64,000 bases of DNA. It comes from Paracraurococcus sp042666655. Lineage in GTDB: Bacteria > Pseudomonadota > Alphaproteobacteria > Acetobacterales > Acetobacteraceae. Made by a program: the position numbers and the translations under genes. The stretch spans positions 248,001-312,000 of the forward strand of contig NZ_JBHTDE010000005.1 of NCBI RefSeq assembly GCF_042666655.1, in the 5' to 3' direction. The notes under the pieces are model-generated. The model did no database searches, was not told the origin of the DNA, and worked only from the letters and a program-made list of their open reading frames with translations. Numbering within the stretch: position 1 is the stretch's first letter; the number at the start of each line of letters is the position of its first letter. Positions 7,941 to 16,647 of this stretch are shown one piece after another.

Positions 7941-9137
7941 GTGCAGTACCTGCTCTACCAGGCCCAGGAGGAATGGGCGGCCCGGATGCGGCCCCTCGCC
8001 CGCCACACCGCGGCCCTGCTGCGGGCCTCCGAGGCCGGCCGCGCCGCCAGCCTGCCGCTGCATCTGCTGCAGGACCTGGGCACCACCCATGCCAAGCCCG
8101 AATTCGGTCTGGCGGGGACGCAGGTCGGTGGCCGCCCGGTCCCGGTGCGGGAGGAGGTGGTGGCCACCGCCGCCTTCGGCCGGCTGCTGCGCTTCGCCAA
8201 GGACACCTCCCGGCCCGGCCCGAAGCTGCTGGTGGTGGCGCCGCTGTCCGGCCATTTCGCCACAAGGCTGCGCGGCACCGTCGCCGCCCTGCTGCCGGAC
8301 CACGACGTGCACGTGACCGACTGGGCCGATGCGCGCGAGGTCCCGGCCGCGGCCGGTCCCTTCGGGCTCGACGACCAGGTGGCGCAGATCATCGAATGGC
8401 TGGGGGTGATGGGCCCGGGCGGCCACCTGCTGGCGGTCTCGCAGCCCGCCGTCGCGGCGCTGGCCGCGACGGCGCTGATGGCGGAGGACGCCAACCCCGC
8501 CCGGCCGCGCAGCCTGACCCTGATCGCCGGTCCGGTGGACCCGCACATCGCCCCGACGCGGGAGGGGCGGCTGGCCCGCGCCATGCCGGCCGGCTGGTTC
8601 GCCGCCGCCGAGACCGCGGTCGTCCCGCCGCCCTTCGCCGGCGCCGGGCGGCGGGTGCGGCCGGGGACGCAGCAGCTCGCGGCCTCGGTGCTGGCCGACC
8701 TGCAGACCCACGCCCTGGCGCAGGTGACGCAGCTGCGCGCCCTGGCCGCGGGCGACGCCGCCGCCGCCGCGGCGCACCGGGCGCGCTACGACGAGCTGCG
8801 GTCGGTGATGGACGTGGCGGGGGAGCTCTATCTCGACACCATCCGCCGGGTCTTCCAGTCGGCCGAGCTGGCGCGCGGGCAGATGGCTTGGCGCGGCCGG
8901 CCGGTGCGGCCCGAGGCGATCCACGACACCGCGCTGCTGGTCATCGAGGGCGACGCCGATGCGAGCTGCCCGGCCGGCCAGGCCAGCGCCGCCTTCGGCC
9001 TGTGCCGCGGGGTGCCGGCGGCCGCCCGGTACCACCACCTGCAGCCCGGCGCCGGGCACGACGCGCTGTTCGAGGGCCCGGCCTGGGAGGCGGCGATCTG
9101 CCCGCTGGTGGCCGGGGTGATCCGCGCCGGCGGCTGA
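7941..9137 (+). CDS. phaZ: intracellular polyhydroxyalkanoate depolymerase
   Basis: This 398-residue protein matches intracellular PHB depolymerases along its length: the N-terminal MQYLLYQAQEEW start, a central alpha/beta hydrolase and the C-terminal PHB_depo_C region ending in PGAGHDALF (catalytic His). It would release 3-hydroxybutyrate oligomers from storage granules. The nucleophile elbow reads LLAVSQPAV with Ser167, where I recall Cys in the well-studied Ralstonia enzyme (VCQP). The acid is likely in EGDADASC. It starts with GTG 7941. No phaC or phasin gene is in the window; a patatin-like phospholipase near 62 kb may also be granule-linked. Confidence 0.85.
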   Translation: MQYLLYQAQEEWAARMRPLARHTAALLRASEAGRAASLPLHLLQDLGTTHAKPEFGLAGTQVGGRPVPVREEVVATAAFGRLLRFAKDTSRPGPKLLVVAPLSGHFATRLRGTVAALLPDHDVHVTDWADAREVPAAAGPFGLDDQVAQIIEWLGVMGPGGHLLAVSQPAVAALAATALMAEDANPARPRSLTLIAGPVDPHIAPTREGRLARAMPAGWFAAAETAVVPPPFAGAGRRVRPGTQQLAASVLADLQTHALAQVTQLRALAAGDAAAAAAHRARYDELRSVMDVAGELYLDTIRRVFQSAELARGQMAWRGRPVRPEAIHDTALLVIEGDADASCPAGQASAAFGLCRGVPAAARYHHLQPGAGHDALFEGPAWEAAICPLVAGVIRAGG

Positions 9138-9302
9138 GGCCCGCGCGCAACTCTGCCCTGGGCGCCGGGCCGGGCAGCGGCTAGGCTCACGGACCGGCTA
9201 TTGCGCCTCCGGCGAATCGACCCATCTGCGCAGCGAAGGGCAGCGCTGCCGGTCAATCGACCGACCAGCCTTGAGCCGCCGCCGAGTCGAGGACCCGCCA
9301 TC

Positions 9303-9944
9303 GTGAACATCCAGGTGCCCGCCAACGAGATCACCCCGGCCAATGCCTCGCTCGAGGGTCGTCCGACGCGCGCCGAGGCCGAGGCGGCGATGCGCACCCT
9401 GCTGCGCTGGACCGGCGACGACCCGGACCGCGAGGGGCTGATCGACACCCCGGCGCGGGTGGTCCGCGCCTACGAGGAATTCTTCGCCGGCTACGCCACC
9501 GACCCGGTCGAGCTGCTCGCCCGGTCCTTCGAGGAGACCGACGGCTACGACGAGATGGTGGTGCTGCGCGACATCCGGCTGGAATCGCATTGCGAGCACC
9601 ATGTCGTGCCGATCATCGGCCGCGCCCATATCGCCTACCTGCCGGCCGGCCGGGTGGTCGGCATCAGCAAGCTCGCCCGCGTCCTGGAGGTCTATGCCAA
9701 GCGCCTGCAGATCCAGGAGAAGCTGACCGCGCAGGTGGCCAACTGCATCAACGACGTCCTCAAGCCCAAGGGCGTCGCCGTGGTGATCGAGGCGGCGCAC
9801 CAGTGCATGACCACCCGCGGCATCCACAAGCCGGGGGTCACCATGGTGACCAGCCGGATGCTCGGCGCCTTTCGCGACGATGCCTCCACCCGCCGCGAGT
9901 TCCTGGCGATGATCGGCGGCCAGCGCGGCGCGATGGAGGGGTGA
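9303..9944 (+). CDS. folE: GTP cyclohydrolase I
   Basis: This enzyme converts GTP to 7,8-dihydroneopterin triphosphate, the first step toward folate and, through QueD, queuosine. The 213-residue length is normal. Zinc ligands are visible as Cys97-x2-His100 in ESHCEHH and Cys168 in HQCMTTRG, and the substrate-binding GRAHIAYLPAGRVVGISKLAR block is intact. I place the start at GTG 9303 because residues further upstream (from 9201) are Arg/Pro-rich and not part of the family. It appears to be a single-gene unit: the neighbours are a PHA depolymerase upstream and a sensor kinase downstream. Confidence 0.95.
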   Translation: MNIQVPANEITPANASLEGRPTRAEAEAAMRTLLRWTGDDPDREGLIDTPARVVRAYEEFFAGYATDPVELLARSFEETDGYDEMVVLRDIRLESHCEHHVVPIIGRAHIAYLPAGRVVGISKLARVLEVYAKRLQIQEKLTAQVANCINDVLKPKGVAVVIEAAHQCMTTRGIHKPGVTMVTSRMLGAFRDDASTRREFLAMIGGQRGAMEG

Positions 9945-10197
9945 CACCGACGGCCATGTTCGATGACCGCCGGCATGGCTTGCCGTACCATCCGGCGCCG
10001 GGCGGCTTCCGGCTTGGCGCGGATCGCGGAATGCGGGCATCGGCGTGACCCGGGGCGCCGGCCGCTGGTCGGGCGCGCCGCGTATCGATCATTCCTTCGC
10101 GTTTGAGTTGTGCTAAAGGCGCGCCGTCGGTGGAATTACCTGTCCGACTTGCGCCGAAAATCGCTTCGGCTGCAGCGCCACCGGCCGGAGCGGCAGC

Positions 10198-12579
10198 ATG
10201 GACCCGCGCCCGATCAGCGTCGCCGACGCGCCATGCGCCGGGCCCGGGCCCGGGCCGGCGGCCGGAACCGGGCCGGGCGCGGCGGCGGAGGACCGCCTCG
10301 GCCCCTATCGGCTGATGGCGGATATCCTCGACAGCCTGCATCTCGGCGTCTGCCTGTTCGATGCGGCGGACCGCACCCTGCTGTGGAACCGCAGCTTCCT
10401 GCGGCTCTTCCCGGAACATGCCGGGCATGTCGCCGTCGGCGAGCCCTATGCCGCCAACCTGCGGCGCTTCTACGGCGCCCGCCTGCCGGCCGCCGAGCCC
10501 GGCATGATCGACCGCTGCATCGCCGAGGGCGTCGCCCGGCACCGGGCGCAGACCCAGCCCTTCATCTTCGAGCACCGCGGCCAGTGGGTCCGCGTCGCCT
10601 CCCAGCCGGTGCCCGGCCTGGGCCGGCTGCGGGTCTGGACACCCATCAGGCCGCCGGGGAACGCCGATGTCGTCTCGCCGCCGCCGGAGGACGGGCAGCG
10701 GCAGCCGGTGATGCCCTTCGGCACCGAGGACGGCGACGCGATGAGCCTGCTCGACGCCGAGGGCCGCATCGCCTGGGCGAACCATCGCTTCGCCCGCTGC
10801 TTCGGCCTGGCCGACCCGGCCGCGGCAGTGGGCCGGACCCATCAGGCGGTCTACCGGGCGCTGCTCGAAGCCGAGCCCGTCGCGCCGGACGAGGCCGCGG
10901 CCTGGCCGCAGATGCTGGCGGATGCGGAACGTTTCACCGGCGCGCCCTTCGAGCTGCCGCTGCCGGGCGGCGGCTGGCTGCGCGTGCTGCAGCAGCGGCG
11001 GTTCGACAACACCGTCGTCAGCAGCTTCGCCGACATCACCGCCATGAAGCGGCTGCAGCGGGAACTGGACCAGGCGCGCGAGGCGGCGGAACGGGCCAAT
11101 GCGGCCAAGGACGCCTTCCTCGCCACCGTCAGCCACGAATTGCGCACGCCGATGAACGGCATCCTGGGGATGCTCGATTCGCTGAACGACGGGCGCCTGC
11201 TGGCCGACCAGGCCGGCTGGCTCGGCGTCGCCCGGGATCAGGCCGAGGCGCTGCTCGGCCTGCTCGACGACATCCTCACCTTCTCCCGGCTCGATGCCGG
11301 CCATGTCGCGATCGAGGCGGTCCCGGCCAGCCCGGCCGAGGTGCTCGACGCGGTGGTGCGGCTGCTGCGGCCGCGGGCGGCGGGCAAGGGGCTGGCGCTG
11401 CACGGCACGGTCGATGCCGCGGTGCCGCCGCTGGTGGTCTGCGATCCGGCGCGGCTGCGCCAGGTGCTGCTCAACCTCATCGGCAATGCGGTGAAATTCA
11501 CCGAGGCCGGCGGCATCGACATCGCCGTCGGCCGCGGGCCGGACCTGCCCGGCGGGCGCTTCCTGCTGGAATTCACGGTGGCGGACACCGGGATCGGCAT
11601 CCCGGCCGCGGCGCTGGGGCGGATCTTCGAGCCCTTCATGCAGGCCGACGGCGGCATCGGCCGGCGCTTCGGCGGCACCGGGCTGGGCCTGGCCATCTGC
11701 CGCGACCTGGTCGCCGCCATGGGCGGCGAGCTCGGCGCGACCAGCACGCCGGGCCGGGGCAGCCGCTTCCGCTTCTCCGTCGCCTGCCAGGCGGTGCCGG
11801 CGGCGCCCGCGGCGATGCGGCCGGAGCCCGACATGCCGGCGCTGCCGCCGCTGCAGGTCCTGGTGGTGGACGACCATCCGGTGAACCGGGAGATCGCCCA
11901 GCTCCACCTGGAGCGGCTGGGGATGTCGGTGGTGACGGCGGCCAGCGGCGCGGCGGCGCTGGCCGCCTGTGCCGAGCCCTTCGACCTCATCCTGCTCGAC
12001 CTGCAGATGCCGGAGATGGACGGCTACGAGACGGCGCTGGCGCTCCGCGCGAGCGGCCTGCCGGGGGCCGCCGCGCCGGTGATCGCGGTGACGGCGCATG
12101 CCGGGGAGGAGCACCGGCTGCGCTGCCTGGCGGCCGGCATGCAGGGCTTCGTCACCAAGCCGGTCCGCCCCGCCGCGCTGGCCGCGGCGATCGCCGCCAT
12201 CGCCGTCCCGTCAGGCGCCCCGCCTGCCGCCATGCCGGCCGACCAGGCGGGGACGGGCATCCTGGACGTCGGTCAGCTCGAGACCCTGCTGCGGCGATGC
12301 AGCGCGCCGGGCTGGGTGGCGCTGGTCGGGGATTTCGAGACCCATGCCCGCGGCGCCGTCGCCCGGCTGGCCCGCGCGGCGGACCGCGGCGACCCGTATC
12401 ACGAGGTCGCGCACGGGCTGAAGGGGGTCGCCTGGAATTTCGGCGCGCGGCGGCTGGGCGACCTGGTCCAGGCGCTCGACGGGCTGGATCCGGCCGAGCT
12501 GCGGCAGCGGCTGCCCGAATTGCGCCAGGTGATGGAGGCGTCGCTCGCCGCGCTGCGCCGGCTGCGCCCCGGGGGGTGA
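10198..12579 (+). CDS. hybrid sensor histidine kinase with PAS, REC and Hpt domains
   Basis: This 793-residue multi-step phosphorelay protein is built in order: two PAS-like sensor domains (about 38-145 and 178-285), HisKA with phospho-His313 in VSHELRTPMN, HATPase_c (N-box LLNLIGNAVKF, G-boxes DTGIGIP and GGTGLGLAI), a receiver domain with phospho-Asp601 in LLDLQMPEMDG and Lys654, and a C-terminal Hpt domain with His739 in AHGLKG. It has no transmembrane segment, so it senses a cytoplasmic signal. All relay residues are intact. No cognate response regulator is adjacent; the final phosphoacceptor is elsewhere. Confidence 0.92.
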   Translation: MDPRPISVADAPCAGPGPGPAAGTGPGAAAEDRLGPYRLMADILDSLHLGVCLFDAADRTLLWNRSFLRLFPEHAGHVAVGEPYAANLRRFYGARLPAAEPGMIDRCIAEGVARHRAQTQPFIFEHRGQWVRVASQPVPGLGRLRVWTPIRPPGNADVVSPPPEDGQRQPVMPFGTEDGDAMSLLDAEGRIAWANHRFARCFGLADPAAAVGRTHQAVYRALLEAEPVAPDEAAAWPQMLADAERFTGAPFELPLPGGGWLRVLQQRRFDNTVVSSFADITAMKRLQRELDQAREAAERANAAKDAFLATVSHELRTPMNGILGMLDSLNDGRLLADQAGWLGVARDQAEALLGLLDDILTFSRLDAGHVAIEAVPASPAEVLDAVVRLLRPRAAGKGLALHGTVDAAVPPLVVCDPARLRQVLLNLIGNAVKFTEAGGIDIAVGRGPDLPGGRFLLEFTVADTGIGIPAAALGRIFEPFMQADGGIGRRFGGTGLGLAICRDLVAAMGGELGATSTPGRGSRFRFSVACQAVPAAPAAMRPEPDMPALPPLQVLVVDDHPVNREIAQLHLERLGMSVVTAASGAAALAACAEPFDLILLDLQMPEMDGYETALALRASGLPGAAAPVIAVTAHAGEEHRLRCLAAGMQGFVTKPVRPAALAAAIAAIAVPSGAPPAAMPADQAGTGILDVGQLETLLRRCSAPGWVALVGDFETHARGAVARLARAADRGDPYHEVAHGLKGVAWNFGARRLGDLVQALDGLDPAELRQRLPELRQVMEASLAALRRLRPGG

Positions 12580-12608
12580 GGCCGGCGCGCCGCGGCATGG
12601 ACGGCGCC

Positions 12609-12914
12609 CTACCGGCAGTCCCGTGCGGCGTGCTGCGCGCTGCGGTCGGCCCGGCCGGCATCGCCCGGGCGGCCGCTGGCCTGGGCCCGGGCGGCGGCGT
12701 CCTGCGCCTCGGCCACCGCCTCGGCGCAGGAGGAGCCCGGCACCGGGACCATGGCCTGGGATGCCGCGGCATGGGGGCCGGGGACATAGATCCCGGGCGC
12801 GTAGGGCGAGGCCTGGGAATAGGCCGGCGGCGGCGGCGAGGCTTCCCGCCGCACGGCGCAGGCGCCCAGGGCGAGGCTGGGCCCGAGGATCACGAGCAGC
12901 GCGGCAATTCGCAT
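12609..12914 (-). CDS. small putative lipoprotein
   Basis: This 101-residue hypothetical protein begins with a lipoprotein signal peptide (hydrophobic segment then lipobox LALGAC, Cys19). The rest is Pro/Ala-rich with a PYAPGIYVPGPH segment and a C-terminal helix rich in Ala, Asp and Arg with one more Cys near the end. It is probably anchored in the inner or outer membrane. I do not recognise a family. It converges with the sensor kinase gene and lies 84 bp downstream of ridA on the same strand. Confidence 0.6.
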   Translation of the reverse strand: MRIAALLVILGPSLALGACAVRREASPPPPAYSQASPYAPGIYVPGPHAAASQAMVPVPGSSCAEAVAEAQDAAARAQASGRPGDAGRADRSAQHAARDCR

Positions 12915-12998
12915 GGCAAAGGGTCCGTCCCGGGGTGGAACGCGCCTCAGCGCGGCCTGTCCGGGACGGTTCCCCCGCCCTGGATCACCGACGCCGGA

Positions 12999-13382
12999 TC
13001 ATTCGGCCGCCTCGGCCTCGACCTCGACCAGGAAGCGCGGGTCGGCCAGGCCGGCGACGACCAGCAGCGTGCTGGCCGAGCGGGACTCGCCCTGCCAGGC
13101 GCCGCGCTTCGCCCGCCAGGCCGGGATCAGCGCCGGGTCGGTCAGGAAGACGGTCAGCTTCACCAGGTTGGCCGGGCCCATGCCATGTGCCGCCAGGATG
13201 GCGCCGAGATTGGCCAGGGCCTGGTCGATCTGCGCCTCCCCGGCCTCGGCCGTGCTGCCGTCGGGCGCGGTGCCGACTTGGCCGGAGATGACGAGGCGGC
13301 GCTTCGGGTCGGTGACCAGCACGGCATGGGCATAGGCGCCGGGCTTGTGGACGGCGGGCGGGTTCGAGGTCTCGATCGGCAT
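12999..13382 (-). CDS. RidA/YjgF-family protein
   Basis: This 127-residue protein has the RidA family layout: SGQVGTAPDG near residue 50, a central Q-x-D-QALANLGAIL helix and a C-terminal LVEVEAEA strand. Family members are homotrimers that deaminate reactive enamine/imine intermediates or act on related carbonyl compounds. The strict RidA catalytic Arg in the R-x-x-VEV(x) region is not obvious here (the region reads DPRFLVEVEA), so it may be a Rid2-7 type rather than true RidA. ATG 13382 is chosen with GGGAG upstream. Its upstream region carries an unusual set of palindromes and tandem repeats. Confidence 0.8.
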   Translation of the reverse strand: MPIETSNPPAVHKPGAYAHAVLVTDPKRRLVISGQVGTAPDGSTAEAGEAQIDQALANLGAILAAHGMGPANLVKLTVFLTDPALIPAWRAKRGAWQGESRSASTLLVVAGLADPRFLVEVEAEAAE

Positions 13383-13512
13383 GGCGTTGCTCCCGTGGCG
13401 GGGCGCGACGGCCCGGCCGGGACAGGCTTGCAATTCCGGGGGCCGAGGGCTATAGGAATATAGTCAAGGCAACGCGTCCGCCGCCTGCGTCCCGGTGCCC
13501 GCACAGGGCGGG

Positions 13513-13541
13513 TTGAGGATTGCAAATCCTCAAATCCTCAA
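13513..13541. promoter_or_regulatory. palindrome plus direct repeat upstream of ridA-like gene
   Basis: The perfect inverted repeat TTGAGGATT-gca-AATCCTCAA is followed at once by a further AATCCTCAA, so the right arm occurs twice with an 8-bp step. The stretch is AT-rich compared with its surroundings. Closer to the gene, CTATA-ggaa-TATAG (about 13451-13464) may be part of the promoter. The arrangement looks like an operator with an extra half-site. Confidence 0.45.
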
Positions 13542-13598
13542 GGCCCCCGCGGCGGAAGCCGGGAATTCCCGGCCATGGCGCGGAAAAGGTCCGGGACG

Positions 13599-13660
13599 GG
13601 CTCAATTCCATTTATTGGATTTGAGCCGGATTGAGCCGCATTGAGCCGGATTGAGCCGAT
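13599..13660. repeat. hairpin followed by four 10-bp tandem repeats
   Basis: An 11-bp stem with one mismatch (GGCTCAATTCC / GGATTTGAGCC, loop ATTTATT, 13599-13627) runs into four tandem 10-bp units starting at 13621: TTGAGCCGGA, TTGAGCCGCA, TTGAGCCGGA, TTGAGCCGAT. The unit length equals one helical turn. It begins directly after the stop-side of the 13.7 kb lipoprotein gene, 22 bp from its stop codon. Confidence 0.7.
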
Positions 13661-13681
13661 CCCGGTGCGGTGGGCCGCGGC

Positions 13682-14278
13682 TCAGGTCTTCGGCAATTGC
13701 TCGACCGTCACGCCCGCTGGCGGCGCTTCGGGCAGGCTGCCATCCGGGCCCGGCGTGAGCCTGACCAGCCAGTCCTTCAGCGCCCGGCGCAGCTGGAATT
13801 CGAATTCGACGTTCAGGTCGTCCATCGCTTGGCGCAGCAGCGCCTCGGCCGCCCGCGGCCGGCCGGCATCCGTGCCGCTGACCGCGCGGCGCGACTGCGC
13901 CTCGACGAAGCCCAGGCGCTGGCCCTCGGCCGAGAGGATCTCCAGCCGGCAGCCGACCAGGCAGGTCAGGCTGTCGCGGCCCTGGACCATGGCCGCCTGG
14001 GTGACGACGAAGCGGGCCTCCCCGGTGGTGCCGACGGCGATCAGCCGGTCCTGCGCCATGGTCCGCACCGCCTCGACCGGCGAGGGCAGCAGCCGGGCGC
14101 CGATATCGCCCGACTGGCTCGGCGGCCCGCCCGGCGCCACCTCGATGGCGGCGACGTTCAGCGACAGCGGCGTCAGGTGGTTGAAGCGCATCGGCCCGGG
14201 CGGGACATAGGCAGGGTCGGGCGTGCTGCAGGCGGCGACGGCCAGCGGCAGCAGCAGGAGGGCACGCCGGTTCGGCAT
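13682..14278 (-). CDS. putative lipoprotein of unknown function
   Basis: This 198-residue protein has a lipoprotein signal peptide (RRALLLLPLAVAAC, Cys17). The mature part has no domain that I recognise. It is predicted to be mixed alpha/beta, with a central VRTMAQDRL helix, a strand-rich middle (RFVVTQAAM, CLVGCRLEIL with a CxxxC pair) and a C-terminal amphipathic region (LNVEFEFQLRRALKDWL). It looks like a conserved Rhodospirillales/Acetobacteraceae envelope lipoprotein, by general style only. It lies downstream of hslO on the same strand, with repeat copy C between them. Confidence 0.6.
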   Translation of the reverse strand: MPNRRALLLLPLAVAACSTPDPAYVPPGPMRFNHLTPLSLNVAAIEVAPGGPPSQSGDIGARLLPSPVEAVRTMAQDRLIAVGTTGEARFVVTQAAMVQGRDSLTCLVGCRLEILSAEGQRLGFVEAQSRRAVSGTDAGRPRAAEALLRQAMDDLNVEFEFQLRRALKDWLVRLTPGPDGSLPEAPPAGVTVEQLPKT

Positions 14279-14352
14279 CAGGGGGGGGCTCCTGCCTGGG
14301 GTCTGGGTGTCAGGATAGGGGAAGCCGGTGAAGTTGCGAACCCGGTCCGGCT

Positions 14353-14433
14353 ATCGCCGCGCGGCAGGCGCCGACCCGGGAAAACAGCTGAGGGGGGGCG
14401 GGGGAGATACCTTCTCCCCCGGCCTTGCCTGGC
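14353..14433 (-). repeat. intergenic palindromic repeat, copy C (partial)
   Basis: The segment carries CGCCGCGCGGCAGG, a GACCCGG stretch and the terminal hairpin GGGGGAGATACCTTCTCCCC followed by GGCCTTGCCT, in the same order and orientation as copy E near 49.6 kb. It ends exactly at the hslO stop codon. Confidence 0.65.
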
Positions 14434-15432
14434 TCAGCCGCCGCCGCGGATTTCCGCCCGGTCGAAGCGGAAGTCGAGGTTGCAGAACTCGCAGGTCATG
14501 GTGATGGCGCCGTCCGCCTGCGCCATGTGGTCGAGGTCGTCCTCGCCGAAGCCCTGCAGCACCCCCGACAGCCGGGCGCGCGAACACCGGCAGCCGTAGG
14601 ACAGCGCCCGCGGCCGGTCGAGCATCAGCCCCTCGGCATGGAACAGCCGGTGCAGCAGCTCGCGCGCCGGCAGGGTGTCGTTCAGCAGCTCGGCGTCGGT
14701 CAGCGTCCGCGCCAGGGCCAGCGCGGTGCGCCAGGCCTCCTCCTGCGCCTCGGCGTCCAGCATGGGGTCGATGCCGCCCTCGCCGGCGACCTTCTCCATG
14801 ATGAAGGCGCTGGCCCGCCAGCCGGCGGGGGTCCGGGCGCAGGCCAGGCGGACATGGGTGCGGAGCTGCTCGGAGGTGCGGAAGTAGTGGTCGGTCATCT
14901 CGGCCAGGGTGTCGCCCTCGATCGCCACGATGCCCTGGTAGCGTTCCATGTCGCCGCCCTGGTCGCAGGTGAAGGCGAGATAGCCCGTGCCGAGCAGCTC
15001 GGCGTCGGTCGGCTCGGGCGAGGTTTCGAGCAGCGCCGCCAGGGCGTCCTTGTCGGCCATGGCATAGCCGCGCAGCGCGCCGCCCTCGGTGCAGTCGGCC
15101 AGCAGCATGCGCACCGGGCCGTCGCCCTTGGCCTGGATCGAGAAGCTGCCGCGGAATTTCAGCGCCCCCGCCAGGCCGGCCGCCAGCGCCATGGCCTGGC
15201 CGGCGAGGCGGGTGACGGCGGGGTGGTTGGCATGCCGGTTCAGCAGCGCATCGGCCAGCAGGCCGAGCTGGATCAGCCGGCCGCGCACCGGCTGGTCCTG
15301 CAGGTGGAAGGGCTGCAGGCCGCGCGGCACCACGATGTCGGGCACCGGCGGGCGGTCGTGCTGGAGGAAATCCGGGGTGGCGGAGGGCTGGGTCGGGTCG
15401 GACAATGTGGGGGAACCTGTGCTCAGGCCCAT
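14434..15432 (-). CDS. hslO: redox-regulated molecular chaperone Hsp33
   Basis: Hsp33 is a cytoplasmic holdase switched on by oxidation. The four zinc-binding Cys of its redox switch are visible near the C-terminus as Cys281-x-Cys283 (GCRCS) and Cys314-x2-Cys317 (TCEFC). The 332-residue length with an N-terminal extension of about 35 residues is normal for alphaproteobacteria. I use ATG 15432; an in-frame GTG at 15462 would add ten residues. It is the last gene of the argD-argF-RMD1-like-hslO run, 48 bp behind the preceding stop. Repeat copy C follows directly. Confidence 0.93.
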   Translation of the reverse strand: MGLSTGSPTLSDPTQPSATPDFLQHDRPPVPDIVVPRGLQPFHLQDQPVRGRLIQLGLLADALLNRHANHPAVTRLAGQAMALAAGLAGALKFRGSFSIQAKGDGPVRMLLADCTEGGALRGYAMADKDALAALLETSPEPTDAELLGTGYLAFTCDQGGDMERYQGIVAIEGDTLAEMTDHYFRTSEQLRTHVRLACARTPAGWRASAFIMEKVAGEGGIDPMLDAEAQEEAWRTALALARTLTDAELLNDTLPARELLHRLFHAEGLMLDRPRALSYGCRCSRARLSGVLQGFGEDDLDHMAQADGAITMTCEFCNLDFRFDRAEIRGGG

Positions 15433-15480
15433 TAGATAAGGTGGGCGGCCGCCCAGGGCCACCCGGCCGGGCGAATAGGG

Positions 15481-16647
15481 TCAGTGGCGGACCAGGGACA
15501 GCACCACTTCCAGGGTGATCAGCAGCACCACGGTGATCTCCAGCAGCTCGGCCCGGCTGGAATGCGCCTCGTCGTACAGCGCTTGGTAGGTCTCCCGCAG
15601 GGTCTGCAGCTTCCGGTCCACCGCGGCGCCGACCACCGGCACCCGGAACAGCGCCATGGCCGCGGCATAGACCCGGGCGAGGTAGACGTCCTCGGTCACC
15701 TGCAGGGCATTGTCGGCGTGCTCGGTGAGCTCGGTCACCTCGGCGACCAGGCCGTGCAGCCGGCGGGCCAGCCGGGCATAGCGGCGGGCCGAGAGCAGGA
15801 AGGGGGTGCGGCGGGCGGCCTCCACCGTGTCGTAGATGCGCGGCAGCTCGGCATCCAGCAGCTCGTCGTAGAAGCGCATCTCCAGCAGCTGGGCATTGGC
15901 CACTTCCAGCACGTCGCGGACATCGGTGTCGCCGCGCGGCTCGTACAGGAAGGCGCGGTCCCAGGTGAGCACCACGAGGTCGTCGGTATAGTAGCTGAAG
16001 CGCTGCCGCAGCAGCTCGGCCTGCGCACCGGCCGAGAGCGGCCGGGTCTCCCCGGTCAGCAGCGGGATGAGGTCGACGCGCTCCAGCAGCGCCTCCGCGC
16101 CCAGCGGCTCGTCCAGCCGGTTGACCACCGCGAGGAGGTAGTCCTCCTCGATATGCGTCCCGGCGGGGCGCTCGATCGCCTCCCGCAGCGGGCCGCGGAC
16201 GGCGTCGAGCAGGTCGCGCCACAGCGCGCCGGCGGCGGCCGCGCCGGGGCCGACCGCCTGCTGCAGCTGGTTGGCCCGGGCGGCGAAGCCGGACCAGGGC
16301 AGGTCGGCGACCGGCAGGGTGACGGCGAGCGAGACGACGCCGAAATCGTAGATCCGGGCGGTGACCTGCGCCTCCGCGCCGCCGCCTTCGAGCCCCAGCC
16401 GGAGCGGCGGCAGCGGCAGGATCAGCGGCGGCTCGCCGAAGGACATGGCCTTGGGCGGCGTGCCGGCCAGGCCGCGGCGCTCCCCGGCGCGGGGGGCGCG
16501 GGCGGCCCAGAGGGATTCGGCCCGCTTCAGGTCGATCGCATAGGCGATGTCGAACAGCCGGAGGGCGGTGACCTGGCCGGCGCGGACCAGCAAATCGGCA
16601 GGGGGAGCCGCCGCCGGGGCAACAGCCTCGGCGGCGGGCGCGCTCAC
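15481..16647 (-). CDS. RMD1/YagE-like (DUF155) membrane-anchored protein
   Basis: The 388-residue product has an N-terminal segment TALRLFDIAYAIDL, a DFGVVSL strand after residue 110, and a long helical C-terminal half. It ends in one transmembrane helix (LLEITVVLLITLEVVLSLV) preceded by DRKLQTLRETYQALYDEAH. This order, including an acidic residue before and inside the final helix, resembles RMD1/YagE (COG1723) proteins, whose bacterial function is unknown; the match is by pattern and is moderate. The GTG start overlaps the argF stop as GTGA, so translation is coupled to arginine synthesis. Neighbour hslO follows. Confidence 0.6.
   Translation of the reverse strand: MSAPAAEAVAPAAAPPADLLVRAGQVTALRLFDIAYAIDLKRAESLWAARAPRAGERRGLAGTPPKAMSFGEPPLILPLPPLRLGLEGGGAEAQVTARIYDFGVVSLAVTLPVADLPWSGFAARANQLQQAVGPGAAAAGALWRDLLDAVRGPLREAIERPAGTHIEEDYLLAVVNRLDEPLGAEALLERVDLIPLLTGETRPLSAGAQAELLRQRFSYYTDDLVVLTWDRAFLYEPRGDTDVRDVLEVANAQLLEMRFYDELLDAELPRIYDTVEAARRTPFLLSARRYARLARRLHGLVAEVTELTEHADNALQVTEDVYLARVYAAAMALFRVPVVGAAVDRKLQTLRETYQALYDEAHSSRAELLEITVVLLITLEVVLSLVRH

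Noticed and set aside
5061..9059. Minus-strand open frame of more than 1300 codons across several genes
   Set aside because: It is Arg/Gly/Pro-rich, has no domain pattern and covers the real monooxygenase, DUF305 and depolymerase genes in other frames; high GC removes stop codons.
9201..9302. 34-residue N-terminal extension of GTP cyclohydrolase I
   Set aside because: The residues are Arg/Pro-rich and outside the family; GTG 9303 fits the known domain boundary better.
13621..13660. Possible CRISPR array
   Set aside because: Units are only 10 bp, directly joined without spacers, and no cas gene is in the window.
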